From: RGIG464 sp045643185
GTDB lineage: Bacteria; Myxococcota_A; Bradymonadia; UBA4248
Length of the DNA stretch: 12,597 bases
Assembly: GCA_045643185.1 (NCBI GenBank)
Contig: JAZUKH010000191.1
Location: 1-12,597 of the forward strand
Direction: 5' to 3'
Made by a program: the position numbers and the translations under genes. Positions 1 through 6,374 of the stretch are shown one piece after another; the first letter of the stretch is position 1; each line of letters opens with the position of its first letter. A model generated the notes under the pieces. It ran no database searches. It had not been told where the DNA came from and worked only from the letters and a program-made list of their open reading frames with translations.

Positions 1-1
1 T

Positions 2-508
2 CCATACCAAAAACTCAAGAAAGAGTATTTGCCCAAAATATTCCCTTTTTCTGAGACAGAACGCACCGACAAAAAAGAACTCTATACTACCCTTCTCTCT
101 GTCGGTCGCAAAACGATCGCAACCATCGTTGATATTTCTTACGAACCAGCAAATATGTCAGACGTTGAAGCCTACTACCTGACGCGCGCGGAACTTCAAT
201 ACACGTCGAAGGGGGGCCCCTACACAAAACACGTCAACGACCAGTTTGCGGGGTACTACCACAGCATGGCGCGTTTTAAGATCCTATACAAATTCAATCC
301 CCCCGACGATGCGAGCGAAAACGACTTGTTGCATGCCGTCTTTGTTAATAACGACCCGCATGAAAAACTCGCCGTGGGCGACCCGTTGCCGATCCTTTAC
401 CACATCGATCCCAACAACCATGCGCACGTAGCCAGCATGCCCTACCCGTACCCAATTCAAGAAATGGATAGTTATGACGACATCATTGCCACTTCAATAC
501 AGGAGTAA
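2..508 (+). CDS. DUF3592-like protein, 5' end outside window
   Basis: Function unknown. The reading frame is open to the left window edge, so the gene probably begins upstream; a TTG at 29 preceded by a purine-rich stretch is the only possible start seen inside the window. The visible part is soluble, with no membrane segment or signal peptide. It resembles the beta-rich DUF3592 pattern: an early segment GRKTIATIVDI, a central set of strands (AELQYTSKGG, MARFKILYKF), and near the end a block of the form VGDPLPILYHIDPNNHAHV, matching the family's 'vGd.vpvlYdp.nP..a' ending. DUF3592 proteins often have membrane helices before this module; these could lie upstream. The stop is followed after 6 nt by the kinase gene, whose ribosome binding site AGGAG (501-505) lies inside this gene's last codons, so the two are almost certainly co-transcribed and perhaps translationally coupled. 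The family assignment is by eye. Confidence 0.7.
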   Translation, partial: PYQKLKKEYLPKIFPFSETERTDKKELYTTLLSVGRKTIATIVDISYEPANMSDVEAYYLTRAELQYTSKGGPYTKHVNDQFAGYYHSMARFKILYKFNPPDDASENDLLHAVFVNNDPHEKLAVGDPLPILYHIDPNNHAHVASMPYPYPIQEMDSYDDIIATSIQE

Positions 509-514
509 ATAAAA

Positions 515-1681
515 ATGACAGACCTGACCACCCCCCAAATGCTCGCCCAAAACTACGAGTTCAAAAAATTACTTGGTGAAGGTGCCAACGGAAAAACCTG
601 GCTTGCTTATGACCGCTTACGCAACGTCCACGTGGCCATCAAGGAACTCAAATTCAACACGACGGAAGAATTCAAATCGCTCGAACTGTTCAAACGCGAA
701 GCTGAAGTGCTTAAAAGTATCGAAGTTCGCGGCGTCCCGAAGTTTTATGAAAGTATCATCTCGAATTCCGTTGATTCCCCCTGCTACATCGTGCAGGAGT
801 TTGTTGATTATCCGTCGATCCAAGAAATTCTGGACGATCACTATAAGTTTTCGGAACAAGAAACTTTGGATCTATTGGTCGAAGTAACCAAGATCCTGTT
901 TGCGCTCCAAACGCGTTACTCACCGCCGATCATTCACCGCGATATTAAACCGTCGAACATCCTGTGCATGAAAGATGACGTTGGCATTCACGTCTATCTG
1001 ATCGACTTTGGTGCCGTAGCCAATCCGCAGAAAAAGTCTGGTGGTTCGACGATCGCCGGCACGTTCGGCTACATGGCCCCCGAACAGATGCAAGGTGAAG
1101 TGAGCATTCAGTCCGACTTTTACGCGCTTGGCGCGACAGCCTTGCACATGCTGACCGGCGTTTCGCCTTACAATATCGAATCTGAAGTGTTCAAACTTAA
1201 TTTTCGACCAGTTATTTCGCAGGAAGCGCCGCGTACGTCCAACGAGATGCGTCAGTTGCTCAGCCTGTTGTTAAGCCCCGAAAGAGAAAATCGCCCGAAA
1301 GACGCTCAGACCTTACTCAAGTACCTCGAAAACGTCAAACGTCATCGCGCCCCGAACTACGAAGCAACGTTTCAGCCAGCAACTGAATCTGCGGACAAGA
1401 TCAACTGGTTGGCCAAACGTTATATGGCCTCAGCCGAGTCGGAAACGACACCGACCGAGCAATGGAAAATGGCGGATGGTCTGATCCGTCGCATGGCCAC
1501 GCTGACCGACCCCGACACGGGTATGCTTCACAATATGTTCGAGTACACGTTCACAGCCTTTAATCGCACCTGGTGTGGCTTCGGCATCACCCAGGACGCG
1601 GCCAACAAGCAATACAATTTCCCGATCAAATGTAAGATTCGTTACAATCCCATGAATCCTCGTATCAACAAAATCATGTAG
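515..1681 (+). CDS. Eukaryotic-like serine/threonine protein kinase, soluble
   Basis: Hanks-type protein kinase that should transfer phosphate from ATP to Ser/Thr of unknown partners. The kinase domain spans about residues 14-275: glycine loop GEGANG (21-26), ATP lysine K43 in VAIKE, alpha-C glutamate E62, catalytic loop HRDIKPSN (141-148, D143 catalytic), DFG (164-166), GTFGYMAPE activation-segment end (182-190), D201 and R260. All key residues are present, so it is predicted to be active. No transmembrane segment or signal peptide is visible, unlike many PknB-type receptors, so it is likely cytosolic. The last ~95 residues form an extra module ending in FPIKCKIRYNPMNPRINKI, which resembles the end of the DUF3592-like upstream neighbour. 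The ATG at 515 has AGGAG 9 nt upstream. The stop codon abuts the REP-like repeats downstream. A kinase paired with a small partner gene suggests a dedicated signalling pair; the substrate is unknown. Confidence 0.93.
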   Translation: MTDLTTPQMLAQNYEFKKLLGEGANGKTWLAYDRLRNVHVAIKELKFNTTEEFKSLELFKREAEVLKSIEVRGVPKFYESIISNSVDSPCYIVQEFVDYPSIQEILDDHYKFSEQETLDLLVEVTKILFALQTRYSPPIIHRDIKPSNILCMKDDVGIHVYLIDFGAVANPQKKSGGSTIAGTFGYMAPEQMQGEVSIQSDFYALGATALHMLTGVSPYNIESEVFKLNFRPVISQEAPRTSNEMRQLLSLLLSPERENRPKDAQTLLKYLENVKRHRAPNYEATFQPATESADKINWLAKRYMASAESETTPTEQWKMADGLIRRMATLTDPDTGMLHNMFEYTFTAFNRTWCGFGITQDAANKQYNFPIKCKIRYNPMNPRINKIM

Positions 1682-1682
1682 A

Positions 1683-1799
1683 CGCTGCGCGTATCGAGCG
1701 GATGCGAGATAGCGAAGCGAAAAACAAGCCGGCGTATCGAGCGAAAGCGAGATAGCCGGCGACGCTACGCGTATCGAGCGGATGCGAGATAGCGAAGCG
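1683..1799. repeat. Triple REP-like palindromic repeat cluster
   Basis: Three hairpin units fill the gap between the convergent kinase and CDF genes. Units 1 (1683-1719) and 3 (1763-1799) are identical except for one base (G or A at their fifth position). Unit 2 (1728-1760) shares the core but has different outer arms. Each has the same fold: an outer GC stem (CGC/GCG in units 1 and 3, GCCGGC/GCCGGC in unit 2), one bulged G on the left arm, TATC paired with GATA, a tandem GA/GA mismatch, and GC/GC closing a four-base loop (GGAT or GAAA). Stem bases change in pairs between units, which supports a folded RNA or DNA structure. The position between converging genes fits REP elements or a bidirectional terminator. 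The rest of the gap (1800-1869) holds a G/C-rich tract (CCTCCC, CCCTCACGGG) and nothing else recognisable. Confidence 0.85.
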
Positions 1800-1869
1800 C
1801 CCTCCCACAAAAGTCCCTCACGGGCGGCTAGCGACTAAATGATTTTGTCAAATGACCAACTCGCTACGC

Positions 1870-3051
1870 CTAATCGAGGCTTCCTGAAAAATTGTGTTCC
1901 ATTTTGAACTTCGGAACGAATTTGGGATCGATCTGTTTGACGAGTTGAGCAACATCCTGGGCGATTTTCTGTTTGTCGAAGTCATCTCCCGCGGGCAAAA
2001 CGAGGTCGAACAAGACGTTGGTGTGAGAATCTCCGGGCACGAGCCGCAAATCGTGAAAATGCAATCCGGAATTATATTTGTCGAGTGCCTGACTTAACGC
2101 CAGTTTGACGGTGGCCACGCGTTCATCGGCCGTCACGATGGGATCGTAATGAATGGAAATGAGCAAACCATCATTTTCCAGGAAATCATTTTCGATCGTA
2201 TCGATGATGTCATGACTTTCCATCGGATCGAGTTCTGCGGGCATTTCGATGTGCAGGCTCGCAAACTGGTGTCCTGGGCCATAATCGTGCACCATGAGAT
2301 CGTGCATGCCGAGCACATTTTTGTACCCCAAGACCTTGTTTTCGATACGCGACACGAGCGTCGGGTCAGGCGACTCGCCAAGCAGCGGCGACATGGTTTC
2401 CTTCACCAACCCCACACCGCTGTAGACGATAAAGAGCGCGACGAGCAGGCCCATGATGCCATCCACGATGGGAAAACCGGTCCACAAGCCGACGAACATG
2501 CTCACGAGAACGGCAGCTGTGCTGATGACGTCATTTCGGCTGTCGGCAGCCGTGGCGACCAGCGTATCAGAGTTGATCGTTTTACCGATCTTTCGGTTAA
2601 ACACCGCCATCCACAATTTGACGAGGATGGAGACGATCAGAATACCGACCGAAAGCCAGCTAAAGAGCGTTTCTTCGGGTGAGAGGATCTTTTCAATCGA
2701 TTCCTTTCCGAGCGACAGGCCGATAGCCACGATCATGACGGACACGGAGAGCCCTGCCAGATACTCATAGCGTGCGTATCCGTAAGGATGTTTTTCATCC
2801 GGAGATTTAGTGGCGAGTTTGAAGCCGAGCAGGCTTACGATACTGCTGGCGGCATCCGAAAGGTTGTTCACGGCATCGGCCATAATGGCGATACTGCCCG
2901 AGATCAAACCGGCGAGTAATTTTCCGACAAAGAGCAGAACGTTACAAAAGATGCCGACGACACTGGCAAGTTTACCGTAAGCCGTTCTCGTTTGGGGATC
3001 GTTGACAGCGTCTGGCGTTTTTATCAAATGTTTGATCAAAAAAGAGGTCAT
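1870..3051 (-). CDS. Cation diffusion facilitator metal exporter, probable manganese type
   Basis: Inner-membrane metal/proton antiporter that exports divalent cations. The 393-aa protein has the CDF plan: about six hydrophobic helices between residues 28 and 230, the family signature around SGSIAIMADAVNNLSDAAS (52-70), HPYGYARYEY (88-97), then a cytosolic dimerisation domain and an extra C-terminal ferredoxin-like stretch. The transport site reads NxxxD (N62, D66) in helix 2 and DxxxD (D170, D174) in helix 5; the N-D-D-D set is characteristic of manganese exporters such as MntE, whereas zinc exporters use His. Mn is therefore the inferred substrate. The frame extends to a TTG at 3111, but that codon lies beside the terminator of the upstream gene and the added residues match nothing in the family. 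The ATG at 3051 gives the usual family start (MTSFLIKHLIK), although its ribosome binding site is weak. Confidence 0.92.
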   Translation of the reverse strand: MTSFLIKHLIKTPDAVNDPQTRTAYGKLASVVGIFCNVLLFVGKLLAGLISGSIAIMADAVNNLSDAASSIVSLLGFKLATKSPDEKHPYGYARYEYLAGLSVSVMIVAIGLSLGKESIEKILSPEETLFSWLSVGILIVSILVKLWMAVFNRKIGKTINSDTLVATAADSRNDVISTAAVLVSMFVGLWTGFPIVDGIMGLLVALFIVYSGVGLVKETMSPLLGESPDPTLVSRIENKVLGYKNVLGMHDLMVHDYGPGHQFASLHIEMPAELDPMESHDIIDTIENDFLENDGLLISIHYDPIVTADERVATVKLALSQALDKYNSGLHFHDLRLVPGDSHTNVLFDLVLPAGDDFDKQKIAQDVAQLVKQIDPKFVPKFKMEHNFSGSLD

Positions 3052-3079
3052 CGCATTTACCACAACGTATTGAATAGAT

Positions 3080-3105
3080 AAAAAAACCGTTTGATGAAAC
3101 GGTTT
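3080..3105 (-). terminator. Intrinsic terminator after pyridoxamine kinase gene
   Basis: On the minus strand a perfect 9-bp stem (AAACCGTTT and AAACGGTTT, 3084-3105) with a CATC loop runs into an uninterrupted T tract (3080-3086). It lies 58 bases past the pyridoxamine kinase stop and 33 bases before the CDF start. A second copy of the left arm, AACCGTTT (minus strand, just upstream at 3109-3116), could compete for the same right arm, giving an alternative, larger hairpin. The terminator separates the two genes and argues against a CDF start at 3111. Confidence 0.8.
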
Positions 3106-3162
3106 CACCAAACGGTTATTAATATAATCGCGCGTTATGCGTCAACAAGCCAGTCTAAATCA

Positions 3163-3996
3163 TTATTTATGACATTCAGCCATCAATTCAGGCAGGATCG
3201 GCTCGAATTTGACGCCATACCAGTGATCGGCATCGCCCTGCGTGTATTTGATGCAGGAAACGGTGTAATCCGCCGCAGCTTTGGCAGCTTCGTAAGCCGA
3301 TTTTCCAGCCATCAAAACGCCGACGAACGCGGAAGCATAGACATCGCCCGTGCCGTGACAGCCTTTCGAAATGCGTTCATGTTCGTAATACTGCACCTGA
3401 CCAGCGTCATAAACAACGACGCCCGTTTTGCCGTCACAATAGCTTACGCCTGTGAGCACGACCTTCTTGGCGCCCAGATCGGCCAAAGCTTTGCACAAAG
3501 AGACAATATAAGCCTCGTCGTAGCTTTCACGATACGCAATGCCCGTAAGAAAACAGGCTTCGGTGATATTCGGCAGCACGTAGTCGGCCACGGCGACGAG
3601 ACGTTTCATCGCATCGGCGTAGGCCTGATCGAAAGCCGGGTAGAGTTTACCATTATCGGCCATGGCGGGATCGATGATGATCGGAGAACCGGATCTGACG
3701 AGCGTACGAATGATGTCCAGGACGTAATCGATCTGGCTCAGGCTCCCCAGATAACCCGTGTAAATGCCATCAAACTGAATATTTTCTTTTGCCCAGTGAC
3801 GCGCGATCGCCGGCATATCATCGGCAAGATCACGACAGGTAAAGCCGCTGAACCCTGCTGTATGCGTAGACAACACGGCAGACGGCAAGATCGCCGTTTC
3901 AAGTCCACAAGCTGACAAGATCGGCAAAGCGACCGTCAACGAACACTGACCTACGCATGAAATGTCCTGAATCGTCAAAATCCTTTTGTAATCCAT
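3163..3996 (-). CDS. pdxK: Pyridoxamine/pyridoxal kinase (vitamin B6 salvage)
   Basis: Cytosolic ribokinase-fold enzyme phosphorylating B6 vitamers with ATP to feed the pyridoxal 5'-phosphate pool. The 277-aa length is normal for the family. Visible motifs: N-terminal ILTIQDISCVGQCSLTVALP (6-25), SAVLSTHT (39-46), IIIDPAMADNGKLY (106-119), LPNITEA (141-147) and the anion-hole/catalytic GTGD (215-218, D218 the base). The IQDISCVG and STHT forms mark the Firmicutes-style pyridoxamine kinase group rather than E. coli PdxY, so the symbol follows the COG name only. The frame continues upstream to 4107, but the ATG at 3996 matches the family N-terminus and has a strong site, AAAGGAG, 7 nt before it; the 37 extra residues are untranslated leader. 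A promoter-like pair lies about 85 nt upstream and a terminator about 60 nt downstream, so it is probably transcribed alone. Confidence 0.93.
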   Translation of the reverse strand: MDYKRILTIQDISCVGQCSLTVALPILSACGLETAILPSAVLSTHTAGFSGFTCRDLADDMPAIARHWAKENIQFDGIYTGYLGSLSQIDYVLDIIRTLVRSGSPIIIDPAMADNGKLYPAFDQAYADAMKRLVAVADYVLPNITEACFLTGIAYRESYDEAYIVSLCKALADLGAKKVVLTGVSYCDGKTGVVVYDAGQVQYYEHERISKGCHGTGDVYASAFVGVLMAGKSAYEAAKAAADYTVSCIKYTQGDADHWYGVKFEPILPELMAECHK

Positions 3997-4029
3997 AAAG
4001 TTCTCCTTTCTATGCATCGAGCCCTGCCC

Positions 4030-4050
4030 CTCGTCCATCCATTTGACGAG
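4030..4050 (-). promoter_or_regulatory. Leader hairpin upstream of pyridoxamine kinase gene
   Basis: CTCGTC (4030-4035) pairs with GACGAG (4045-4050) around a 9-nt loop. The stem extends to CCC (4027-4029) and GGG (4052-4054) across one bulged base. The hairpin sits between the predicted promoter and the ribosome binding site in a leader of roughly 75 nt. It matches no riboswitch I recognise. Confidence 0.3.
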
Positions 4051-4078
4051 TGGGATTGACCCGTAAAAAACGCGCAGT

Positions 4079-4107
4079 AGTCTAGTGCAAGCCATAGCAC
4101 AATTCAA
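4079..4107 (-). promoter_or_regulatory. Possible sigma-70-type promoter for pyridoxamine kinase gene
   Basis: On the minus strand TTGAAT (4102-4107) and TAGACT (4079-4084) are separated by exactly 17 bases. Both are one or two mismatches from the sigma-70 consensus, and the spacing is ideal. They lie in the 150-base gap between the DUF4491 gene and the kinase start. This is a visual match only. Confidence 0.35.
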
Positions 4108-4146
4108 TGATTTACAAGAATGTGAGACGCAGCTTGCGCATTCACG

Positions 4147-4425
4147 CTATTTTGTTCTTTTTGGGAACCAACCACGCGCCACGCGTTTTTTCTGTTCAAA
4201 CAATTCTAAAATACTCCAAAAAAACGTACAGCCTAGAACGCCCAAAACAGCCTGCCAAAAGACACTTTCACAAAATATGGCCAGGCCAAGTGATAACGCG
4301 CCGCAGATAGCAAACAGCGGCCAAATTTTGGTGCCAAAATAATATTCAGATTTAATGACGATCGGGTGAAAAGCCCCAATAATCAAAAACGTCAGGACGG
4401 CAATGATCAAACCGTCAAAATGCAT
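4147..4425 (-). CDS. DUF4491 family small membrane protein
   Basis: A 92-residue integral membrane protein of unknown function. It matches the DUF4491 family closely by eye: an N-terminal helix MHFDGLIIAVLTFLIIG, the conserved FHPIVIKSEYYFGTKIWPLF (residues 19-38), two more hydrophobic segments (about 38-53 and 56-72) and the ending FWSILELFEQKKRVARGWFP. Three membrane helices and a basic cytosolic tail are predicted. The length is normal for the family, which is common in gut Bacteroidetes and Firmicutes and unusual next to myxobacterial-style genes. The ATG has AGAGG upstream. It lies 29 nt after the DUF4097 lipoprotein gene on the same strand, so the two are probably co-transcribed. Confidence 0.87.
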   Translation of the reverse strand: MHFDGLIIAVLTFLIIGAFHPIVIKSEYYFGTKIWPLFAICGALSLGLAIFCESVFWQAVLGVLGCTFFWSILELFEQKKRVARGWFPKRTK

Positions 4426-4454
4426 AACTTCGCCTCTAATTTCTATTTTTCACG

Positions 4455-5306
4455 TTAATCTTCTTGAAAGATGTCTATGTCACCTGTGACCGTCGCCAGA
4501 TTGATGACACATTTTTTAGCATCCTTTCCACCGTCATAAATGAACGTATCGTCTTGTTCTTTTACATCAAAGTCCGTCTGAATGTCGCCGATCTCGGCCA
4601 TGACCTTGGCTTCGAAGCTCACATCGTCAGGCATAGAAAGGGAAATGGAGCCTTCTTCCGAAATAAGGTTTGCGTTTTCGACCACTTTTCGGACTTTCAG
4701 CTCGATATTGCCTGTGTCTGTCGTAATATCGACCGTCTTAGCCGTTTTGACCTTGAGCTCGATATTGCCCGACTGTGTCACGACCTTAACAGACGACGTT
4801 TTTCCAGGCAATTTGACGTCAAGATCGCCACTGTCGAGCATGAATTCTGAGTCTTTGACGTGAATGTTCTTCATCGTCAATTCAGAACTTTCAGCTTTAA
4901 ATTCAAAGCGCGCGAGTTCTGCCAGTTCTTCGGGAATACTGACCGTCAGCTGCTTATGGTGATTTTTGTTATATTCCAGCCCGCTTTCGGCAAACTGAAC
5001 ATCGAGTTCTGCACCATTGAGGCGATAATGCACTTTTTCAGCATCGCTCAAGTCGTATTTTGACGTTTCATTGATCAACACCGATTTTCCAGGCGTCGTC
5101 ACGACATCGACGTCGCCGGCAAACCAATGAATTTTGACCGTGTCAACATTTGCGTTCAGCTCCGCATCGCCAATCAGATACTGTTCGCTTTCAGCGTATT
5201 CGGCCATTGGCACCGAATTTAGGTGATCAAGAAAATGAATGACCGAATCGCATCCCGTTAACGTCATCAGAGCAGTGAATAGCCAAGCCAGCGCAAATTT
5301 CTTCAT
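4455..5306 (-). CDS. DUF4097-type beta-repeat lipoprotein
   Basis: Putative lipid-anchored envelope protein of unknown role. The signal peptide MKKFALAWLFTALMTLTGC has lipobox L-T-G-C with the acylated Cys at residue 19, followed by Asp at +2. From about residue 50 on it consists of repeated short beta-strands with alternating hydrophobic residues and recurring turns such as TGNIEL, SGNIEL, GDIQT and TGDIDIF. This is the right-handed repeat pattern of DUF4097 (adhesin-like head) proteins. Predicted mature length is 265 residues, acidic, with no Cys after the lipid site except one near the end. The frame runs on to 5378, but the ATG at 5306 directly precedes the signal peptide and has CGAGG upstream, so it is the start. 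It sits upstream of the DUF4491 gene (29-nt gap), perhaps as a two-gene envelope unit. Confidence 0.85.
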   Translation of the reverse strand: MKKFALAWLFTALMTLTGCDSVIHFLDHLNSVPMAEYAESEQYLIGDAELNANVDTVKIHWFAGDVDVVTTPGKSVLINETSKYDLSDAEKVHYRLNGAELDVQFAESGLEYNKNHHKQLTVSIPEELAELARFEFKAESSELTMKNIHVKDSEFMLDSGDLDVKLPGKTSSVKVVTQSGNIELKVKTAKTVDITTDTGNIELKVRKVVENANLISEEGSISLSMPDDVSFEAKVMAEIGDIQTDFDVKEQDDTFIYDGGKDAKKCVINLATVTGDIDIFQED

Positions 5307-5342
5307 AAAACCTCGATAAAGCTTTTCCCCCACGTGCTCTGA

Positions 5343-5348
5343 ATTATA
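5343..5348 (-). promoter_or_regulatory. Possible -10 box for DUF4097 lipoprotein gene
   Basis: A perfect TATAAT lies on the minus strand in the 81-base gap before the lipoprotein gene, 36 bases upstream of its ATG. No well-spaced -35 element is visible (TTGCGC is 13 bases away), so the call is weak. It would make the DUF4097-DUF4491 pair independent of the envelope cluster upstream. Confidence 0.3.
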
Positions 5349-5365
5349 AACAAGGTCGTTGGCGC

Positions 5366-5387
5366 AATATATCGACAAAATATATCG
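5366..5387. repeat. Direct repeat AATATATCG, possible operator
   Basis: AATATATCG occurs twice (5366-5374 and 5379-5387), 13 bases apart, just after the stop codon of the Cys-rich lipoprotein gene and upstream of the TATAAT box. Its closeness to a possible promoter suggests a binding site for a regulator, but AT-rich repeats of this size can arise by chance. Confidence 0.3.
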
Positions 5388-5828
5388 TTACATTTCGTCA
5401 GTCGGGGCATCTTCACTCGGCGCTTCTGCCGGAACAATATTGTTGGCGCATAAGACGCCGTCACTCTCCTGCGTACATAATTCACATTCCACTTGTTTTA
5501 CGACCCCATCGACACATTTTTTGGACGTATCCGCACTAGAGGCTTTTTCATCTCTATAAATGCAGGTATCGACGTATTGATCTTCATGACAGGGCGCATC
5601 GATAGGCAGATCGATCTCGATACACTTGCTTTTTATACAGCCTTGCTCGCATTGATCAGTGGTCTGTGTCCCATCGACGCATCTCAGAATGGCTTCGCCA
5701 GCGGAATTGACTTCCTCATAATGGCCCGTCGGTGCAGGACCATAGCAGGCGATGACCGTCGTACTGAACCCGGCCATGCCCAGGATCGCGATGGGATTCG
5801 TGATAAATCTCTTGAATGATTCAAACAT
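5388..5828 (-). CDS. Cys-rich lipoprotein of unknown function
   Basis: A 146-residue predicted envelope lipoprotein that I cannot place in a named family. The signal peptide has a basic start (MFESFKR), a hydrophobic core and lipobox V-I-A-C with acylated Cys28. The mature part carries ten further Cys residues. Two related segments are visible: RCVDGTQTTDQCEQGC (about 49-64) and KCVDGVVKQVECELC (about 104-118), sharing the pattern CVDG, then (E/Q)C, then a further C, which suggests an internal duplication of a disulfide-bonded unit. The tail (EAPSEDAPTDEM) is acidic and disordered. Short Cys-rich lipoproteins of this style are common in Myxococcota. The ATG overlaps the ankyrin gene stop by 8 bases, with GGAGG nine bases before it, so translation is probably coupled. 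The DsbA-like gene two positions upstream may oxidise its cysteines. Confidence 0.8.
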   Translation of the reverse strand: MFESFKRFITNPIAILGMAGFSTTVIACYGPAPTGHYEEVNSAGEAILRCVDGTQTTDQCEQGCIKSKCIEIDLPIDAPCHEDQYVDTCIYRDEKASSADTSKKCVDGVVKQVECELCTQESDGVLCANNIVPAEAPSEDAPTDEM

Positions 5829-6339
5829 TGGTTTTGTCCTCCATGTGATCTAACAAAGTTTGCATGATCGCGCCGGCCTGAATGTTTCCGACGGCATTTT
5901 TTCGGGCAATATCATAAGCGGTATAACCACGTTTGTCTTTAAGATTTACATTGGCACCTGCTTCGATGAGCGCTTGCACGACGTCCAAACTTTTATCGGC
6001 AGCCAAATGCAAAGGTGAACGTCCCAATTTGTCGATAAGATCGACATTGGCTCCGTGCTCAATGAGCATTTTAACCGTGTCGAGGCTCAACCCGACAGCC
6101 AAATGCAGCGGCGTCGACCCCGCGATGTTTTGCGCATTCACATTCGCCTGTGCGTTCAAAAGCACTTCGACGTTTTCAAAGCGATGACTCGCGATCGCAG
6201 CGTGGAGCGGGGTAATGCCGTAACGATCCGTCGCATTCACATCATCGCCGCGTGAGATCACGACTTTGACCGATGCAGGATCCAGTTGTTCCACCGCTTC
6301 AAAGAGCGCAATACGATCCGAAGAATTCCATTCTGTCAT
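5821..6339 (-). CDS. Ankyrin-repeat protein
   Basis: A 172-residue protein built almost wholly of ankyrin repeats, which mediate protein-protein binding. Repeats: a degenerate N-cap (about 6-37), then ITPLHAAIASHRFENVEVLL (42-61), STPLHLAVGLSLDTVKMLI (75-93), RSPLHLAADKSLDVVQALI (107-125), and a degenerate cap starting at YTAYDIARKN (139-148). The GANV(N/D) turns between repeats are well conserved. No signal peptide or membrane helix is present, so it should stay in the cytoplasm, which is odd because both flanking genes encode exported proteins. It may act as an immunity-like, chaperone or regulatory partner for its neighbours; that is a guess. The ATG has AAGGAA upstream. The gene is 35 nt from the DsbA-like gene and overlaps the following lipoprotein gene by 8 bases. 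Confidence 0.9.
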   Translation of the reverse strand: MTEWNSSDRIALFEAVEQLDPASVKVVISRGDDVNATDRYGITPLHAAIASHRFENVEVLLNAQANVNAQNIAGSTPLHLAVGLSLDTVKMLIEHGANVDLIDKLGRSPLHLAADKSLDVVQALIEAGANVNLKDKRGYTAYDIARKNAVGNIQAGAIMQTLLDHMEDKTNV

Positions 6340-6374
6340 GTTTTATTCCTTCAATTTGGTGATCAGCGTCAGCC

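Noticed and set aside
1683..1799. CRISPR array
   Set aside because: Only three units, two types of arms, no uniform spacers, and each unit is a self-contained palindrome, so it fits REP elements.
1829..1865. Terminator between the CDF stop and the repeat cluster
   Set aside because: TAAATGA and CAAATGA are direct, not inverted, repeats; no stem or T tract forms.
3052..3111. Extra 20 N-terminal residues of the CDF protein from a TTG start
   Set aside because: The TTG lies beside the terminator hairpin of the upstream gene, and the added residues are translated terminator sequence with no match to the family.
3091..3915. 274-codon plus-strand frame opposite the pyridoxamine kinase gene
   Set aside because: It begins inside the terminator hairpin, has no ribosome site, and is antisense to a clear enzyme gene.
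3997..4107. Extra 37 N-terminal residues of the pyridoxamine kinase
   Set aside because: The region contains the leader, the hairpin and the strong AAAGGAG site that serves the ATG at 3996.
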